From positions 62,001 through 126,000 of the forward strand of contig NZ_BMPY01000007.1 of NCBI RefSeq assembly GCF_014647835.1: 64,000 nucleotides of DNA, written 5' to 3'. The DNA comes from Microbispora rosea subsp. aerata. GTDB lineage: Bacteria; Actinomycetota; Actinomycetes; Streptosporangiales; Streptosporangiaceae. Positions 41,871-50,364 of this stretch are shown piece by piece. The position numbers and the translations under genes are program-made. Every line of letters begins with the position of its first letter. The stretch's first letter is position 1. A model generated the notes under the pieces. The model was not told the origin of the DNA. It made no database searches and saw nothing but the letters and a program-made list of their open reading frames with translations.

Positions 41871-42979
41871 AGCCCCCCATGACGCCCCAGGAATACGCTG
41901 CCGCCGTACGCGACGCGCTCGGTGATCTCCCCGCCCGTGACAGGGACGAGCTGCTGGAGGACCTGGACGAGCATCTCGCCGAGGTCGCCGCCGAGTCGGG
42001 CGAGTCGCTGGAGGAACGCCTCGGCAGTCCTGAGGCGTACGCGGCCGAGCTGCGGGCCGCCTACGGCGGGCGGGCGCCGGGCGGCGGTGGCGTCCCGCTG
42101 AGCCGGAGGCTGCGCGAGCGGGCGCCCGCGGGCGTGCGGCGCGTCCACACCCGGCTGCTCGTGCTGCCGCCCTACCGCCAGGTGGTCGCCTTCGCTCCCG
42201 AGCTACGTCCGGCTTGGTGGGTGCTGCGGGGGTACGCGGTCGCACTGGCCATGCTCGCACCGGTCGGCGACACCAGACTGGTCCCCGGCGACATCCCGTC
42301 GTGGGTGTTCACGCTGGCGGTCATCTGGGGGTCGGTGTGGCTGGGCAGGCGGAGCCGTACGCGATCGCCTGGCTGGGGCCGCGCGCTGCTGCTCGGGGCC
42401 AACACGGTGGTCGCGGTCCTCGTGATCGCGGCGATGGCCGACCCTCCGTCGTCGGACAGCGTGGCGTTCGACCACGGCCCTCCGCCGGTCGTGGTCGCGC
42501 CGGGCATCACCCGGGTGGAGAACGTGTCCTCGTTCAGCGGGCCCGTCTACAACATCTTCCCGTACGCGGAGGACGGGACGCCCTTGCGCAACGTCCGGCT
42601 CTACGACCAGGACGGAAATCCGATCACGGTTGAGCCGGGCTTAGGTCAGGAGCTCGTCATCCCGTGTAACGGCGAGCCGCCCATCCGCAACGCCTACCCG
42701 CTGCCACTGCGATCGGTGGACCCCGCAACCCGTGGACTGGGGGAGACGTGCGCGCCCGTCCCGCCGACGCCCACGGCTGCCGCCGGCCCCTTGACCGAAC
42801 CGCCCGCCCAGCCGTCCGCGAGTCCCTCCGCTGAACCGTCCCCCGAGCCCTCTGTCAGCCCTTCCGGCGAGCTGGCTCCCGAGCCGTCCGTCAGCTCCTC
42901 CGGTGAGCCGTCCGACATTCCCTCTGCTGAGCCGTCCTCCGGCCCCTCCGACGAGTCGTCCGCCTCGCCGACACGCTGA
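41867..42979 (+). CDS. HAAS-domain membrane protein paired with PadR
   Basis: A 370-residue protein with an N-terminal HAAS/DUF1700-like helical domain (AAVRDALGDLPARDRDELLEDLDEHLAEVAAESGESLEERLGSPEAYAAELRAAYG), then about three membrane helices (between 115 and 195), an outer domain of about 100 residues and a Ser/Pro/Glu repeat tail (PSAEPSPEPS units, residues 310-370) that probably spans the wall. Coupled to the PadR gene. Confidence 0.82.
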   Translation: MKPPMTPQEYAAAVRDALGDLPARDRDELLEDLDEHLAEVAAESGESLEERLGSPEAYAAELRAAYGGRAPGGGGVPLSRRLRERAPAGVRRVHTRLLVLPPYRQVVAFAPELRPAWWVLRGYAVALAMLAPVGDTRLVPGDIPSWVFTLAVIWGSVWLGRRSRTRSPGWGRALLLGANTVVAVLVIAAMADPPSSDSVAFDHGPPPVVVAPGITRVENVSSFSGPVYNIFPYAEDGTPLRNVRLYDQDGNPITVEPGLGQELVIPCNGEPPIRNAYPLPLRSVDPATRGLGETCAPVPPTPTAAAGPLTEPPAQPSASPSAEPSPEPSVSPSGELAPEPSVSSSGEPSDIPSAEPSSGPSDESSASPTR

Positions 42980-43658
42980 CCATGGCCCGGGGGGAGTGCC
43001 CGGCAGACGACGGCGTCAGCCGGGCGAGCGAAATGTCAGCCGTGTGGGCAGGCGTCGGCCGGGCGAGCGGAATGTCAGCCGTGCGGGCAGGCGTCGGCCG
43101 GGCGGGGGACGCGCGGCACGGCCGGGTGCGGCACGAGGCCGGGGCGCGAGGAGCGTCACGTGGCCGGGACACGCGGGCATGGCCGGGAGCGTGAGGTAGC
43201 CGGAGGCGGGCCGGGAGAACGCTCCCGGCCCCGGCCTCCCAATAGGGGAGCCAGGACGCGCGGGCAGGGCTCGAGGGACCATCACATGGCCGGAGGCGGG
43301 CCGGAATAACGCTCTCGGCCACGGTGACGGCCTCCCAACAGGGGAGCCGGGACGCCCGGTCGCCCCGGCTAGGAGGGCTGCGCCACGCCAGGCACCTCGG
43401 TCCCGATGCGTACGCCATCCACGGTCATTCCGGGTCCGAGGGCTGAGCGAGGCTCACCCTGGCTCCGGGGGCTGGGCCACGCCAGGCATCCCGGTTCCGA
43501 TGCCGTGCGCCACGCCTGGTCGCCTCGGCTTGGATGCCGTATGTCATCCCCGATCATTCCGGCTCCGAGGGCTGGGCCAGGCTCACTCACTCCGGCTCGG
43601 ATGCCGTGCGCCGTGCCCGGTCGTCCCGGCTCGGATACCGGCGGAGCCGGGCGGGGCG
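42980..43658. repeat. 679-base intergenic region of mixed tandem repeats
   Basis: No gene is supported. A 39-bp unit starting CGGGCGAGCG is repeated at 43021 and 43060 (three mismatches), with a partial third copy. A second family (GGAGGCGGGCCGG ... CCTCCCAA(T/C)AGGGGAGCC) lies at about 43200-43260 and 43286-43350. From 43380 to 43650 degenerate units around CTCGGATGCCGTGCGCC and TCCGAGGGCTG recur. Confidence 0.7.
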
Positions 43659-44864
43659 TCAGCCGTACAGCCGGACGGGCAGGGAGAACAGGCCGCGCAT
43701 GATGGCGCTCGGCCACCACCTCAGCTCGTCGGGGTCGACGGCGAGCGCCAGATCCGGGAACCGTTCGAGCACCCGGCCGATCGCGGCCTCACCCTCCACC
43801 TTGGCCAGCGCCGCGCCGATGCAGTAGTGCGGGCCCCGCCCGAAGGCCAGGTGCGGCTCGCCGACCCGGCCGGGGGAGAACGCGTCCGGGTCGCTGAACG
43901 CCGCGGGGTCCCGGTTGGCCGCCAGCAGCGAGATGAGGATGGGCTCCCCGGGAAGCATCTCCTGACCGCCGATGACCACAGGCTCGGTGGGAAAACGCCA
44001 GGTGGCGTTCCGTACGGGACCGTCGTAGCGCAGCATCTCGTCGATGAAGTCCGGCATCCGGGACGGGTCGGCCCGCAGGGCCGCCGCCTGGTCGGGATGA
44101 CGCAGCAGGGCGAGCAGGCCGTTTCCGATCAGCGCCACGGTCGTCTCGTGGCCCGCGACGAGCAGCAGGAACGCGGTCGAGGTCAGCTCGTCCTCGTCGA
44201 TCTCGCCCTGGTTCGACCGCCGTACGAGGTCGGTGAGCATGTCGTTGCCGGGCCGGGAGCGCTTGAGCTCGACCAGGTCGGCCAGGAAGCTCTCCAGGGC
44301 GTCCGTGGCGCGGGTGATCTCCTCCACCTCGGACATGGCCGAGGAGTCGATGACGGAGGCGTGGCGGTGGAAGGTGGCCCGGTCCTCCTCCGGCACGCCG
44401 AGCAGGTCGCAAATGATCGTGATCGGCAGGGGATAGGCGAGGCCGGAGATCAGATCCGCCTCCGGGCCGTCGAGGCGGTCGAGCAGCGCGTCGGTCACCT
44501 CCAGGGCGCGCGTCCGCAGCCCGGCCACCCGCCGGGGCGTGAAGGCCGAGCTCACCAGCCGCCGTAACCGCGCGTGGTCGCTTCCGTCGGCGTTGAGCAT
44601 GTGGCGGGCGAGCCCGGGCCGGTGGTCCAGGGGCAGACCGAGGCCGGCGGCCCGCCACTCGGGCGAGCCCGCCGCCGGGTCCTTGGCCAGGGCGGGATGG
44701 GTCAGCGCGGCCACGGCGTCCTCGTACCGCGTGACCAGCCACGCTTCGCAACCGGGCAGCGGCACCCGGGTCACCGGCGCGTTGCGGCGCAGCCAGTCGT
44801 AGGCGGGGTAGGGGTCGGCGTCGAACGCCGGGCCGAACAGCGGGGGGCATGAGTCGATGGACAC
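43659..44864 (-). CDS. Cytochrome P450
   Basis: A 401-residue soluble bacterial P450 that hydroxylates a small molecule. The heme loop FGRGPHYCIGAALAKVE has its ligand at C348, the I-helix reads LLLVAGHETTVALIG and the ExxR motif is in a FIDEMLRY-type helix followed by RFPTEPV. It is like CYP105/107 families. No ferredoxin or reductase is adjacent; the reductase at 1824 is distant. Isolated from any visible biosynthetic cluster. Confidence 0.94.
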   Translation of the reverse strand: MSIDSCPPLFGPAFDADPYPAYDWLRRNAPVTRVPLPGCEAWLVTRYEDAVAALTHPALAKDPAAGSPEWRAAGLGLPLDHRPGLARHMLNADGSDHARLRRLVSSAFTPRRVAGLRTRALEVTDALLDRLDGPEADLISGLAYPLPITIICDLLGVPEEDRATFHRHASVIDSSAMSEVEEITRATDALESFLADLVELKRSRPGNDMLTDLVRRSNQGEIDEDELTSTAFLLLVAGHETTVALIGNGLLALLRHPDQAAALRADPSRMPDFIDEMLRYDGPVRNATWRFPTEPVVIGGQEMLPGEPILISLLAANRDPAAFSDPDAFSPGRVGEPHLAFGRGPHYCIGAALAKVEGEAAIGRVLERFPDLALAVDPDELRWWPSAIMRGLFSLPVRLYG

Positions 44865-45003
44865 GGGCCGTTACGTACCCACCCGCGGCGTGGCGAAAAG
44901 ATCGAATTCTTCCTCGGCATGACCTCTTCGGGACACGCGTGCCGGTGTCGCGAGAGCCGGTTAGCGGCCGCCGCATCCCCTTTCACCTGGCACGATCGGT
45001 GTC

Positions 45004-45810
45004 ATGAGCTCTGTTTCTCCCGGTTCCGGATGGCCGGGCGACCCCGCGCGCCCGGACACTCCCGTCGCGTACGACGCCCACGAGGTGGCCAAACTGGCGG
45101 CCGAGAGCCGTACGCTCGCGGACCTGACCGCAAGGCAGTCGGTCTGCCGCGCCTGCCCGCGTCTGGTCGAGTGGCGGGAGGAGGTGGCCGACGTCAAGCG
45201 GCGGGCGTTCGCGAACGAGACCTACTGGGGCCGCCCGATCGCCGGCTGGGGCGACGAAAGGCCGCACACGCTCATCGTGGGGCTGGCGCCCGCCGCGCAC
45301 GGCGGCAACCGGACCGGCCGGATCTTCACCGGCGACCGCAGCGGCGACTGGTTGTTCGCGTCGCTCTACCGCACCGGGCTCGCCGTACAGGAGACCAGCG
45401 TCCACGCGGGCGACGGGCAGCGGCTGATCGGCGCGCGGATGATGGCGGCGGTGCGGTGCGCCCCGCCCGCCAACAAGCCCACCCCGGAGGAGCGCGACAC
45501 TTGTCTGCCCTGGCTCGCCAGGGAGATCGCGCTGGTGGCGGGGACGACCCGGGTGATCGTGGCGCTCGGCGGCTTCGCCTGGCAGGCGGTGTGGCCCGCG
45601 CTGCGCGAGGCCGGGTTCACGCTTCCGCCCCGCAGGCCGGCCTTCGGGCATGCCGTTGAGGTGCCCATCTCCTACGGCGCGGCTCCGGTCACGCTCATCG
45701 GCTGCTACCACCCGAGCCAGCAGAACACCTTCACCGGCCGCGTCACCGCGGAGATGCTCGACGCTGTTTTCGCCCGCGCCGCCGCCCTGGGAACGGCCGC
45801 CCGGCCCTGA
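45004..45810 (+). CDS. Uracil-DNA glycosylase family 5 (UDGb)
   Basis: A 268-residue type 5 glycosylase, which removes uracil and other deaminated bases. Motif 1 [25 protein letters not shown] and motif 2 [11 protein letters not shown] have the family-5 form, with Ala in place of the usual catalytic Asp/Asn in motif 1. Cysteines in [15 protein letters not shown] and DTCLPWL match the Fe-S cluster ligands. A perfect Rex-type operator begins on the base after its stop. Confidence 0.92.
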   Translation: MSSVSPGSGWPGDPARPDTPVAYDAHEVAKLAAESRTLADLTARQSVCRACPRLVEWREEVADVKRRAFANETYWGRPIAGWGDERPHTLIVGLAPAAHGGNRTGRIFTGDRSGDWLFASLYRTGLAVQETSVHAGDGQRLIGARMMAAVRCAPPANKPTPEERDTCLPWLAREIALVAGTTRVIVALGGFAWQAVWPALREAGFTLPPRRPAFGHAVEVPISYGAAPVTLIGCYHPSQQNTFTGRVTAEMLDAVFARAAALGTAARP

Positions 45811-45830
45811 CTTGTGAAGCAATTCACAAG
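45811..45830. promoter_or_regulatory. Rex operator, distal site
   Basis: CTTGTGAAGCAATTCACAAG is a perfect match to the known Rex consensus TTGTGAA-N4-TTCACAA. Rex represses respiratory genes when NADH/NAD is low. It lies 151 bases before a second identical-type site at ndh. Confidence 0.85.
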
Positions 45831-45960
45831 TGTGAACTCGATCACTACGGAAAGATCACTTGATTTTTCAGAAGAAATGTCTGTAAGAGATGACGAAGTG
45901 GGGAAAATCACTGGACCTTTGGCCCTAGCGGGTTGGTGCGGTTGCCAACTTGTGACGTAG

Positions 45961-45982
45961 GCTTGTGAATGCTTTCACAAGC
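45961..45982. promoter_or_regulatory. Rex operator, proximal site overlapping the ndh promoter
   Basis: GCTTGTGAA-TGCT-TTCACAAGC has perfect 9-bp arms and fits the Rex consensus. It overlaps a TAGGCT -10-like hexamer (45958) and ends four bases before the ndh ribosome binding site, so binding would block transcription start. Confidence 0.88.
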
Positions 45983-45996
45983 ATTTGGAGGGCACC

Positions 45997-47328
45997 GTGG
46001 CAGACCGCAACTGGAAGCACGTCGTGATCGTCGGCGGTGGATACGTGGGCCTTTACACGGCTCTTCGGCTCCAGCGCACGCTCCGCCGGGAGCTGCGCGA
46101 CGGCAGCGTGCGGATCACGCTCATCGACCCGCAGTCACACATGACCTACCAGCCGTTCCTCCCCGAGGCGGCGGCCGGCAACATCTCGCCGCGCCACGTC
46201 GTGGCCCCGCTGCGCCGGGTGCTGCCCAAGGTGCGCATCCTCAACGGCAAGGTCTCCAAGGTGCACCACGAGGCCCGTACGCTGACCTTCCAGCCCCCGG
46301 CCGGCCAGACGCGGGAGATCGAGTATGACGTCGTCGTCATGGCGGCCGGGTCGATCTCGCGTACGCTGCCGATCCCCGGCCTGGAGGACGCGGCCATCGG
46401 CTTCAAGACCGTCGGCGAGGCCATCGCGCTGCGCAACCGGGTCTTGGCCCTCCTCGACCGGGCCGAGTCGACCGACGACGAGGACGTGCGCCGCCGCGCG
46501 CTGACCTTCGTCGTGGTCGGCGGCGGCTTCGCGGGCATCGAGGCCCTCGCCGAGCTCGAGGACATGACCGAGGACGCGATCAAGTACTACCCGAGCATCG
46601 AGAAGAAGGACCTGCGCTGGGTCCTCATCGAGGCGTCCGACCGCATCCTGCCCGAGGTCGGCCCCGAGATGGGCAGGTGGACCGCCGAGCAGCTGCGCGA
46701 GCGCGGCATCGAGCTCAAGATGAAGACGTTCCTCGAGTCCTGCGAGGGCGGCCTGGTCAAGACCTCGGACGGCGACGAGTTCGAGTCGGCCACGATCGTC
46801 TGGACCGCCGGCGTCAAGCCGAGCCCGATCGTCAACTCCACCGACCTGCCGCTGGACGAGCGCGGCCGCATCAAGACCACGACCCGCCTGACGGTCGCCG
46901 GTGTCAAGGGCGCCTTCGCCGCCGGTGACATCGCGGGCGTCCCCGACGTGACCAACCCCGGCCAGTACTGCGCGCCCAACGCCCAGCACGCCGTACGGCA
47001 GGCGAAGGTCCTCGGCGACAACATCACCGCGTACCTGCGCGGGGAGAAGCTGAAGGACTACCGGCACAAGTACGTCGGGTCGGTCGCCGGGCTCGGCCTC
47101 TACCGCGGCGTCGCGAACGTCTACGGCATCAAGCTGCGCGGCTTCCCGGCCTGGTTCATGCACCGCACCTACCACCTGTCGCGGGTCCCCACGGTCAACC
47201 GGAAGGTCCGCGTGGTGATGGACTGGACGCTCTCGCTGTTCTTCAAGCGCGAGACCATCTCCCTGGGCGAGATCGAGCACCCGCGCGACGAGTTCAGGGC
47301 CGCCGCGAGGAGCGGTCTCAAGCGCTGA
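45997..47328 (+). CDS. ndh: Type II NADH dehydrogenase
   Basis: A 443-residue NDH-2, a single-subunit non-pumping NADH:menaquinone reductase on the inner membrane face. The FAD loop VVIVGGGYVGLYTALRLQ is near residue 10, the NADH loop TFVVVGGGFAGIEALAELE near 170, and AAGDIAGVPD near 310; the C-terminal amphipathic part binds the membrane. GTG at 45997 is used because GGAGG lies seven bases upstream (an upstream TTG is part of that site). Rex operators imply induction when NADH rises. Confidence 0.96.
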   Translation: MADRNWKHVVIVGGGYVGLYTALRLQRTLRRELRDGSVRITLIDPQSHMTYQPFLPEAAAGNISPRHVVAPLRRVLPKVRILNGKVSKVHHEARTLTFQPPAGQTREIEYDVVVMAAGSISRTLPIPGLEDAAIGFKTVGEAIALRNRVLALLDRAESTDDEDVRRRALTFVVVGGGFAGIEALAELEDMTEDAIKYYPSIEKKDLRWVLIEASDRILPEVGPEMGRWTAEQLRERGIELKMKTFLESCEGGLVKTSDGDEFESATIVWTAGVKPSPIVNSTDLPLDERGRIKTTTRLTVAGVKGAFAAGDIAGVPDVTNPGQYCAPNAQHAVRQAKVLGDNITAYLRGEKLKDYRHKYVGSVAGLGLYRGVANVYGIKLRGFPAWFMHRTYHLSRVPTVNRKVRVVMDWTLSLFFKRETISLGEIEHPRDEFRAAARSGLKR

Positions 47329-47377
47329 CCCGTACGCGCGGACGGGATCGGCGGCACGACCTCGGCACCACCGGACA

Positions 47378-47405
47378 CGGCCCGGCGGCTCACACCGCTG
47401 GGCCG
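47378..47405 (+). terminator. Hairpin downstream of ndh
   Basis: CGGCCCGGCGG pairs with CCGCTGGGCCG (11 bp with one G-U) around a CTCACA loop, 50 bases after ndh. Only a short TT follows, as is common for GC-rich actinobacterial terminators. Confidence 0.5.
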
Positions 47406-47549
47406 TTCCGCGTTCCGGCGCTCTGCCATCGTGGTGTTATGGACGGGAACGATGGTGCGGACGGTCTTCCGGACCTTGACCGGGTGGCGGTCGCGCGCCT
47501 CGTTCACCTGCTGTGGAAAGGGGGACAAGCCGCGTAAGACGTAACTTGC

Positions 47550-47578
47550 TTACAGAGGAGTGATCCGTGACATATGAT
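47550..47578 (+). promoter_or_regulatory. Promoter of the tRNA gene
   Basis: TATGAT (47573-47578) is a five-of-six match to the -10 box and ends seven bases before the tRNA 5' end, so transcripts would start at or next to the mature end. A -35 is not clear; TTGCTT at 47546 is too far and TTACAG at 47550 is poor. Confidence 0.55.
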
Positions 47579-47584
47579 CGCGGC

Positions 47585-47660
47585 GCCCCCGTAGCCCAAT
47601 GGCAGAGGCAAGCCCCTTAAAAGGGCTGTGGTGTGGGTTCGAGTCCCACCGGGGGCACCA
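47585..47660 (+). tRNA. tRNA with anticodon UAA, short variable loop
   Basis: All arms pair: acceptor GCCCCCG/CGGGGGC, a 3-bp D stem (GCC/GGC), anticodon stem AGCCC/GGGCT with loop CTTAAAA, variable loop GTGGT, T stem GTGGG/CCCAC with TTCGAGT, then A73 and an encoded CCA; 76 bases in all. The anticodon (47618-47620) is TAA, which would read UUA (Leu). Leucine tRNAs normally have a long variable arm; this one has only five bases there, so leucine charging is doubtful. UUA is a rare, regulatory codon in GC-rich actinobacteria. It may be a second UUA decoder, a tRNA for a side function, or a pseudo-tRNA, although the fold is intact. Confidence 0.9.
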
Positions 47661-47800
47661 GCGCCTCTCCGTCACGCCGGGCGTGTGCCGAACCGTGCCC
47701 GTGGCCGTCCGCCTGCCGTCCGGTCGAGAGCGCCTCCAGAGCCCTTTCCGGCCGCCCATGCGGCGCGACGCCCCGCCCGCCGGTCGGCGAACGGCCGTGG

Positions 47801-48232
47801 TCAGGGGGCGGCTTGCCGTACGGCCGAGGCTTTGACCTCCTCGCCGCAGTGGCGGCAGGTGACGTGGGCTTCCAGCTTCGCGCCGCATGAGTGTGTGAAC
47901 GTCGCGGGCGGTCCGTCCGGGCCGGCGAGGTGCTCGTCTCCCCACTCGCGCAGGACGGTGAGCACCGGGGCGAGCGACTCGCCCAGGGGGGTCAGGCGGT
48001 ATTCGTAGCGCCGAGGACGCTCCTGATAAAGGGATCGGGCGATGAGGCCGTGCGCCTCGAGCTTGCGGAGGCGGGTCGTGAGGATGTCCCGCGGCGCGCC
48101 GGTGTGCCTCACGATCGCTTCGAATCGATGGTTGCCGAGGAACAGCTCTCGCAGCGCCAGCAGCGTCCAGCGCTCGCCCACCAGATCAAGCGTGCGGGCG
48201 ATCGAACATTCGCGCACATCGGTCGACTGCAT
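47801..48232 (-). CDS. HxlR-family transcriptional regulator
   Basis: A 143-residue HxlR winged helix (CSIARTLDLVGERWTLLALRELFLGNHRFEAI) extended by a C-terminal zinc-ribbon-like part with three cysteines (HSCGAKLEAHVTCRHCGEEV). C9 near the start may be redox-active as in related proteins. It is divergent from a thiolase gene and probably regulates it. Confidence 0.9.
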   Translation of the reverse strand: MQSTDVRECSIARTLDLVGERWTLLALRELFLGNHRFEAIVRHTGAPRDILTTRLRKLEAHGLIARSLYQERPRRYEYRLTPLGESLAPVLTVLREWGDEHLAGPDGPPATFTHSCGAKLEAHVTCRHCGEEVKASAVRQAAP

Positions 48233-48271
48233 GGATCAACCCTACGCGAGTTGGACATCACAACCCACTAG

Positions 48272-48286
48272 GTTGGATTTTCCAAC
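48272..48286. promoter_or_regulatory. Operator candidate between hxlR-like and thiolase genes
   Basis: GTTGG-ATTTT-CCAAC is a perfect inverted repeat within a longer near-palindrome (CTAG...CTAG), 43 bases before the thiolase start. A further AGTTGGA half-site lies at 48249. Confidence 0.5.
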
Positions 48287-48328
48287 TAGCATGAGAGCGT
48301 ATGGGTCCGCTCCCGAAAGGTGCACGCC

Positions 48329-49495
48329 ATGACCACAGCCGTCATCGTCGACGCGGTCCGCACTCCTGTCGCCAAGGGCAAGCCCGGCGGCGCCTACTCC
48401 CAGATCCATCCCGTCGATCTGCACGCCCACGTGCTGCGCGCGCTCGTCGAGCGCACCGGCATCGACCCGGCGGTGGTCGACGACGTCATCTCCGGAGCCG
48501 TCGGTCAAGTCGGCGAGCAGTCCGGCAACACCGCGCGCTGGGCCGTCCTCGGCGCGGGCTTCCCCGAGTCGGTCCCGGCGGTCACCGTCGACCGCCAGTG
48601 CGGCAGTTCCCAGCAGGCGCTCCACTTCGCCGCCCAGGGCGTCATCAGCGGCGCGTACGACGTCGTGATCGCGTCGGGCGTGGAGTCGATGAGCCACGTG
48701 CCGATCGGCTCGCAGAGCCTCGGGCGCGACTTCTTCGGCACGAAGGTCGGCGAGCGCTACCGGCCGAGCCTGGTGCCGCAGGGGATCAGCGCGGAGCTGA
48801 TCGCCAACAAGTGGAACCTGTCCCGCACCGAGCTGGACGAGTTCTCCGTCGAGTCGCACCGGCGCGCCGCGAAGGCCTGGGCGAACGGCGTCTTCGATTC
48901 GCAGATCACGGTCGTCAACGATCTGCGCACCGACGAGACGATCCGCCCCGAGAGCACGGTCGAGACGCTGGCGGGGCTGCGACTGGCGTTCAAGGACGAC
49001 TACTGGGTGTCCCGCTACCCGGATATCGACTGGCGCGTGACGGCGGGCAACAGCTCGCCGGTCAACGACGGCGCGGCCGCGCTGCTGATCACCTCGGAGG
49101 AGGCGGCCGCCCGCCTGGGCCTGACGCCGCGGGCCCGCGTCCACTCGTTCGCCGTGGTCGGGGACGACCCGGTCTTCATGCTCACCGGCATCATCCCGGC
49201 CACCCGCAAGGTGCTGGCCCGCGCCGGCCTCGGCATCGAGGACATCGACGTCTTCGAGGTCAACGAGGCGTTCGCGTCGGTCGTGCTGGCCTGGCAGAGG
49301 GAGACAGGCGCCTCGCCGGACAAGACGAACATCAACGGCGGCGCCATCGCCATCGGCCACCCGCTGGGCGCCTCCGGCGCCCGCATCGCCACCACGCTGC
49401 TCAACAACCTGGAGCAGACCGGCGGGCGCTACGGCCTGCAGGTGATGTGCGAGGCCGGCGGCCTGGCCAACGCCACCGTCATCGAACGCGTCTGA
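48329..49495 (+). CDS. Thiolase (acetyl-CoA acetyltransferase family)
   Basis: A 388-residue thiolase that joins or splits acyl-CoA units. Nucleophile C91 is in DRQCGSSQQA; the catalytic His lies in GGAIAIGHPLGASGAR and the second Cys in MCEAGGLANATV. Steroid/fatty-acid degrading members look similar. ATG at 48329 follows AAAGG. Opposite an HxlR regulator; no dehydrogenase or hydratase partner is close. Confidence 0.92.
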   Translation: MTTAVIVDAVRTPVAKGKPGGAYSQIHPVDLHAHVLRALVERTGIDPAVVDDVISGAVGQVGEQSGNTARWAVLGAGFPESVPAVTVDRQCGSSQQALHFAAQGVISGAYDVVIASGVESMSHVPIGSQSLGRDFFGTKVGERYRPSLVPQGISAELIANKWNLSRTELDEFSVESHRRAAKAWANGVFDSQITVVNDLRTDETIRPESTVETLAGLRLAFKDDYWVSRYPDIDWRVTAGNSSPVNDGAAALLITSEEAAARLGLTPRARVHSFAVVGDDPVFMLTGIIPATRKVLARAGLGIEDIDVFEVNEAFASVVLAWQRETGASPDKTNINGGAIAIGHPLGASGARIATTLLNNLEQTGGRYGLQVMCEAGGLANATVIERV

Positions 49496-49525
49496 GCGGC
49501 ACTCCCGCGTATGGGGTTATAGATT

Positions 49526-49546
49526 TATACCCCCACTAGGGGTATA
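49526..49546. promoter_or_regulatory. Palindromic operator upstream of the RHH/Clp-N gene
   Basis: TATACCCC-CACTA-GGGGTATA has perfect 8-bp arms and ends eight bases before the start. A GGGGTTATA half-site lies at 49513. It may bind the ribbon-helix-helix domain of the gene it precedes; it also resembles operators of CsoR-type copper repressors. Confidence 0.65.
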
Positions 49547-49554
49547 ACAAGGGC

Positions 49555-50364
49555 ATGCCTAAGATCAACGTGTATCTGCCCGACGATCTCGCGGAGGCGG
49601 TCAAGGAGACGGCCCTCCCGGTGTCCGCGATCTGCCAGCGGGCGCTGGAGCAGGCGGTGCGGCGCGTGGCCGCCATCCGCGAGAGCGTTCTCGGCGACTT
49701 CCAGATCGACGATCCCCGGCTGTCGCACTTCACGCACAGGACCCGCGCCGTCTTCCGGCTGGCGCTGGAACAGGCCCGGGCCGAGAACGCCGCCGGCGTC
49801 GGCACCGAGCACCTGCTCGCCGCGATGCTGGCCGAGGGACAGAACCTCGCCCTGCACGTCCTGCGGGCCATGGAGATCGATCCCACCCTGCTCGAACGCG
49901 ACCTCGCGAGCCGCCGCGCGTCCGCGCCCGCCGCGAAGCCCGGTCCAGAACGGCCGGAGGTCGAGGGCGCGCGGAAGGACGGCCCGAGCCGGTTCGACGC
50001 GTCCGCGGCCAACGCCGTCGAACTGGCGGTCACCGAGGCCCACGCGCTGGGCCACAACTACATCGGGTGCGAGCACCTGCTGCTCGGCCTGGTGGCGGAG
50101 CCCGACGGGCTCGGCGGAAAGGTGCTGCGGGAGCGGGGCGCCGAGCCGCGCCTCACCCGGCGCGCGGTCGTCGCCGCGCTCGCCGGCTACGTGCACCTGC
50201 GAGCCACCCAGTCGCAGGACACCGCCTCTCAGAGCGCACCGCAAGGCGCCGCGCAGGTCGTGGCGGCGGTCGTCCGCCAGGAGATCGCCCCGCTCGTGGA
50301 GCGCGTCGAGCGGCTGGAGCGGCACGCCGGGATCGCCGCTCCCGGCAAGGACGACGCGTCATGA
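49555..50364 (+). CDS. Ribbon-helix-helix protein fused to two Clp-N repeats
   Basis: A 269-residue protein: residues 1-45 form a CopG-type ribbon-helix-helix (MPKINVYLPDDLAEAVKETALPVSAICQRALEQAV), followed by two Clp N-terminal repeats (about 55-115, ending EHLLAAMLAEGQNLALHVLRAM, and 135-195, with YIGCEHLLLGLVAEPDGLGGKVLRERG) and a C-terminal coiled coil (about 225-260). There is no ATPase part. Clp-N domains bind substrates or arginine-phosphate marks, so this may be a regulator that senses protein stress or is cleared by ClpC. It is coupled to an asparaginase gene (ATGA overlap). Confidence 0.82.
   Translation: MPKINVYLPDDLAEAVKETALPVSAICQRALEQAVRRVAAIRESVLGDFQIDDPRLSHFTHRTRAVFRLALEQARAENAAGVGTEHLLAAMLAEGQNLALHVLRAMEIDPTLLERDLASRRASAPAAKPGPERPEVEGARKDGPSRFDASAANAVELAVTEAHALGHNYIGCEHLLLGLVAEPDGLGGKVLRERGAEPRLTRRAVVAALAGYVHLRATQSQDTASQSAPQGAAQVVAAVVRQEIAPLVERVERLERHAGIAAPGKDDAS

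Noticed and set aside
45705-45911. Small minus-strand frame over the Rex site
   Set aside because: It overlaps the UDGb end and an operator, and has no ribosome binding site.
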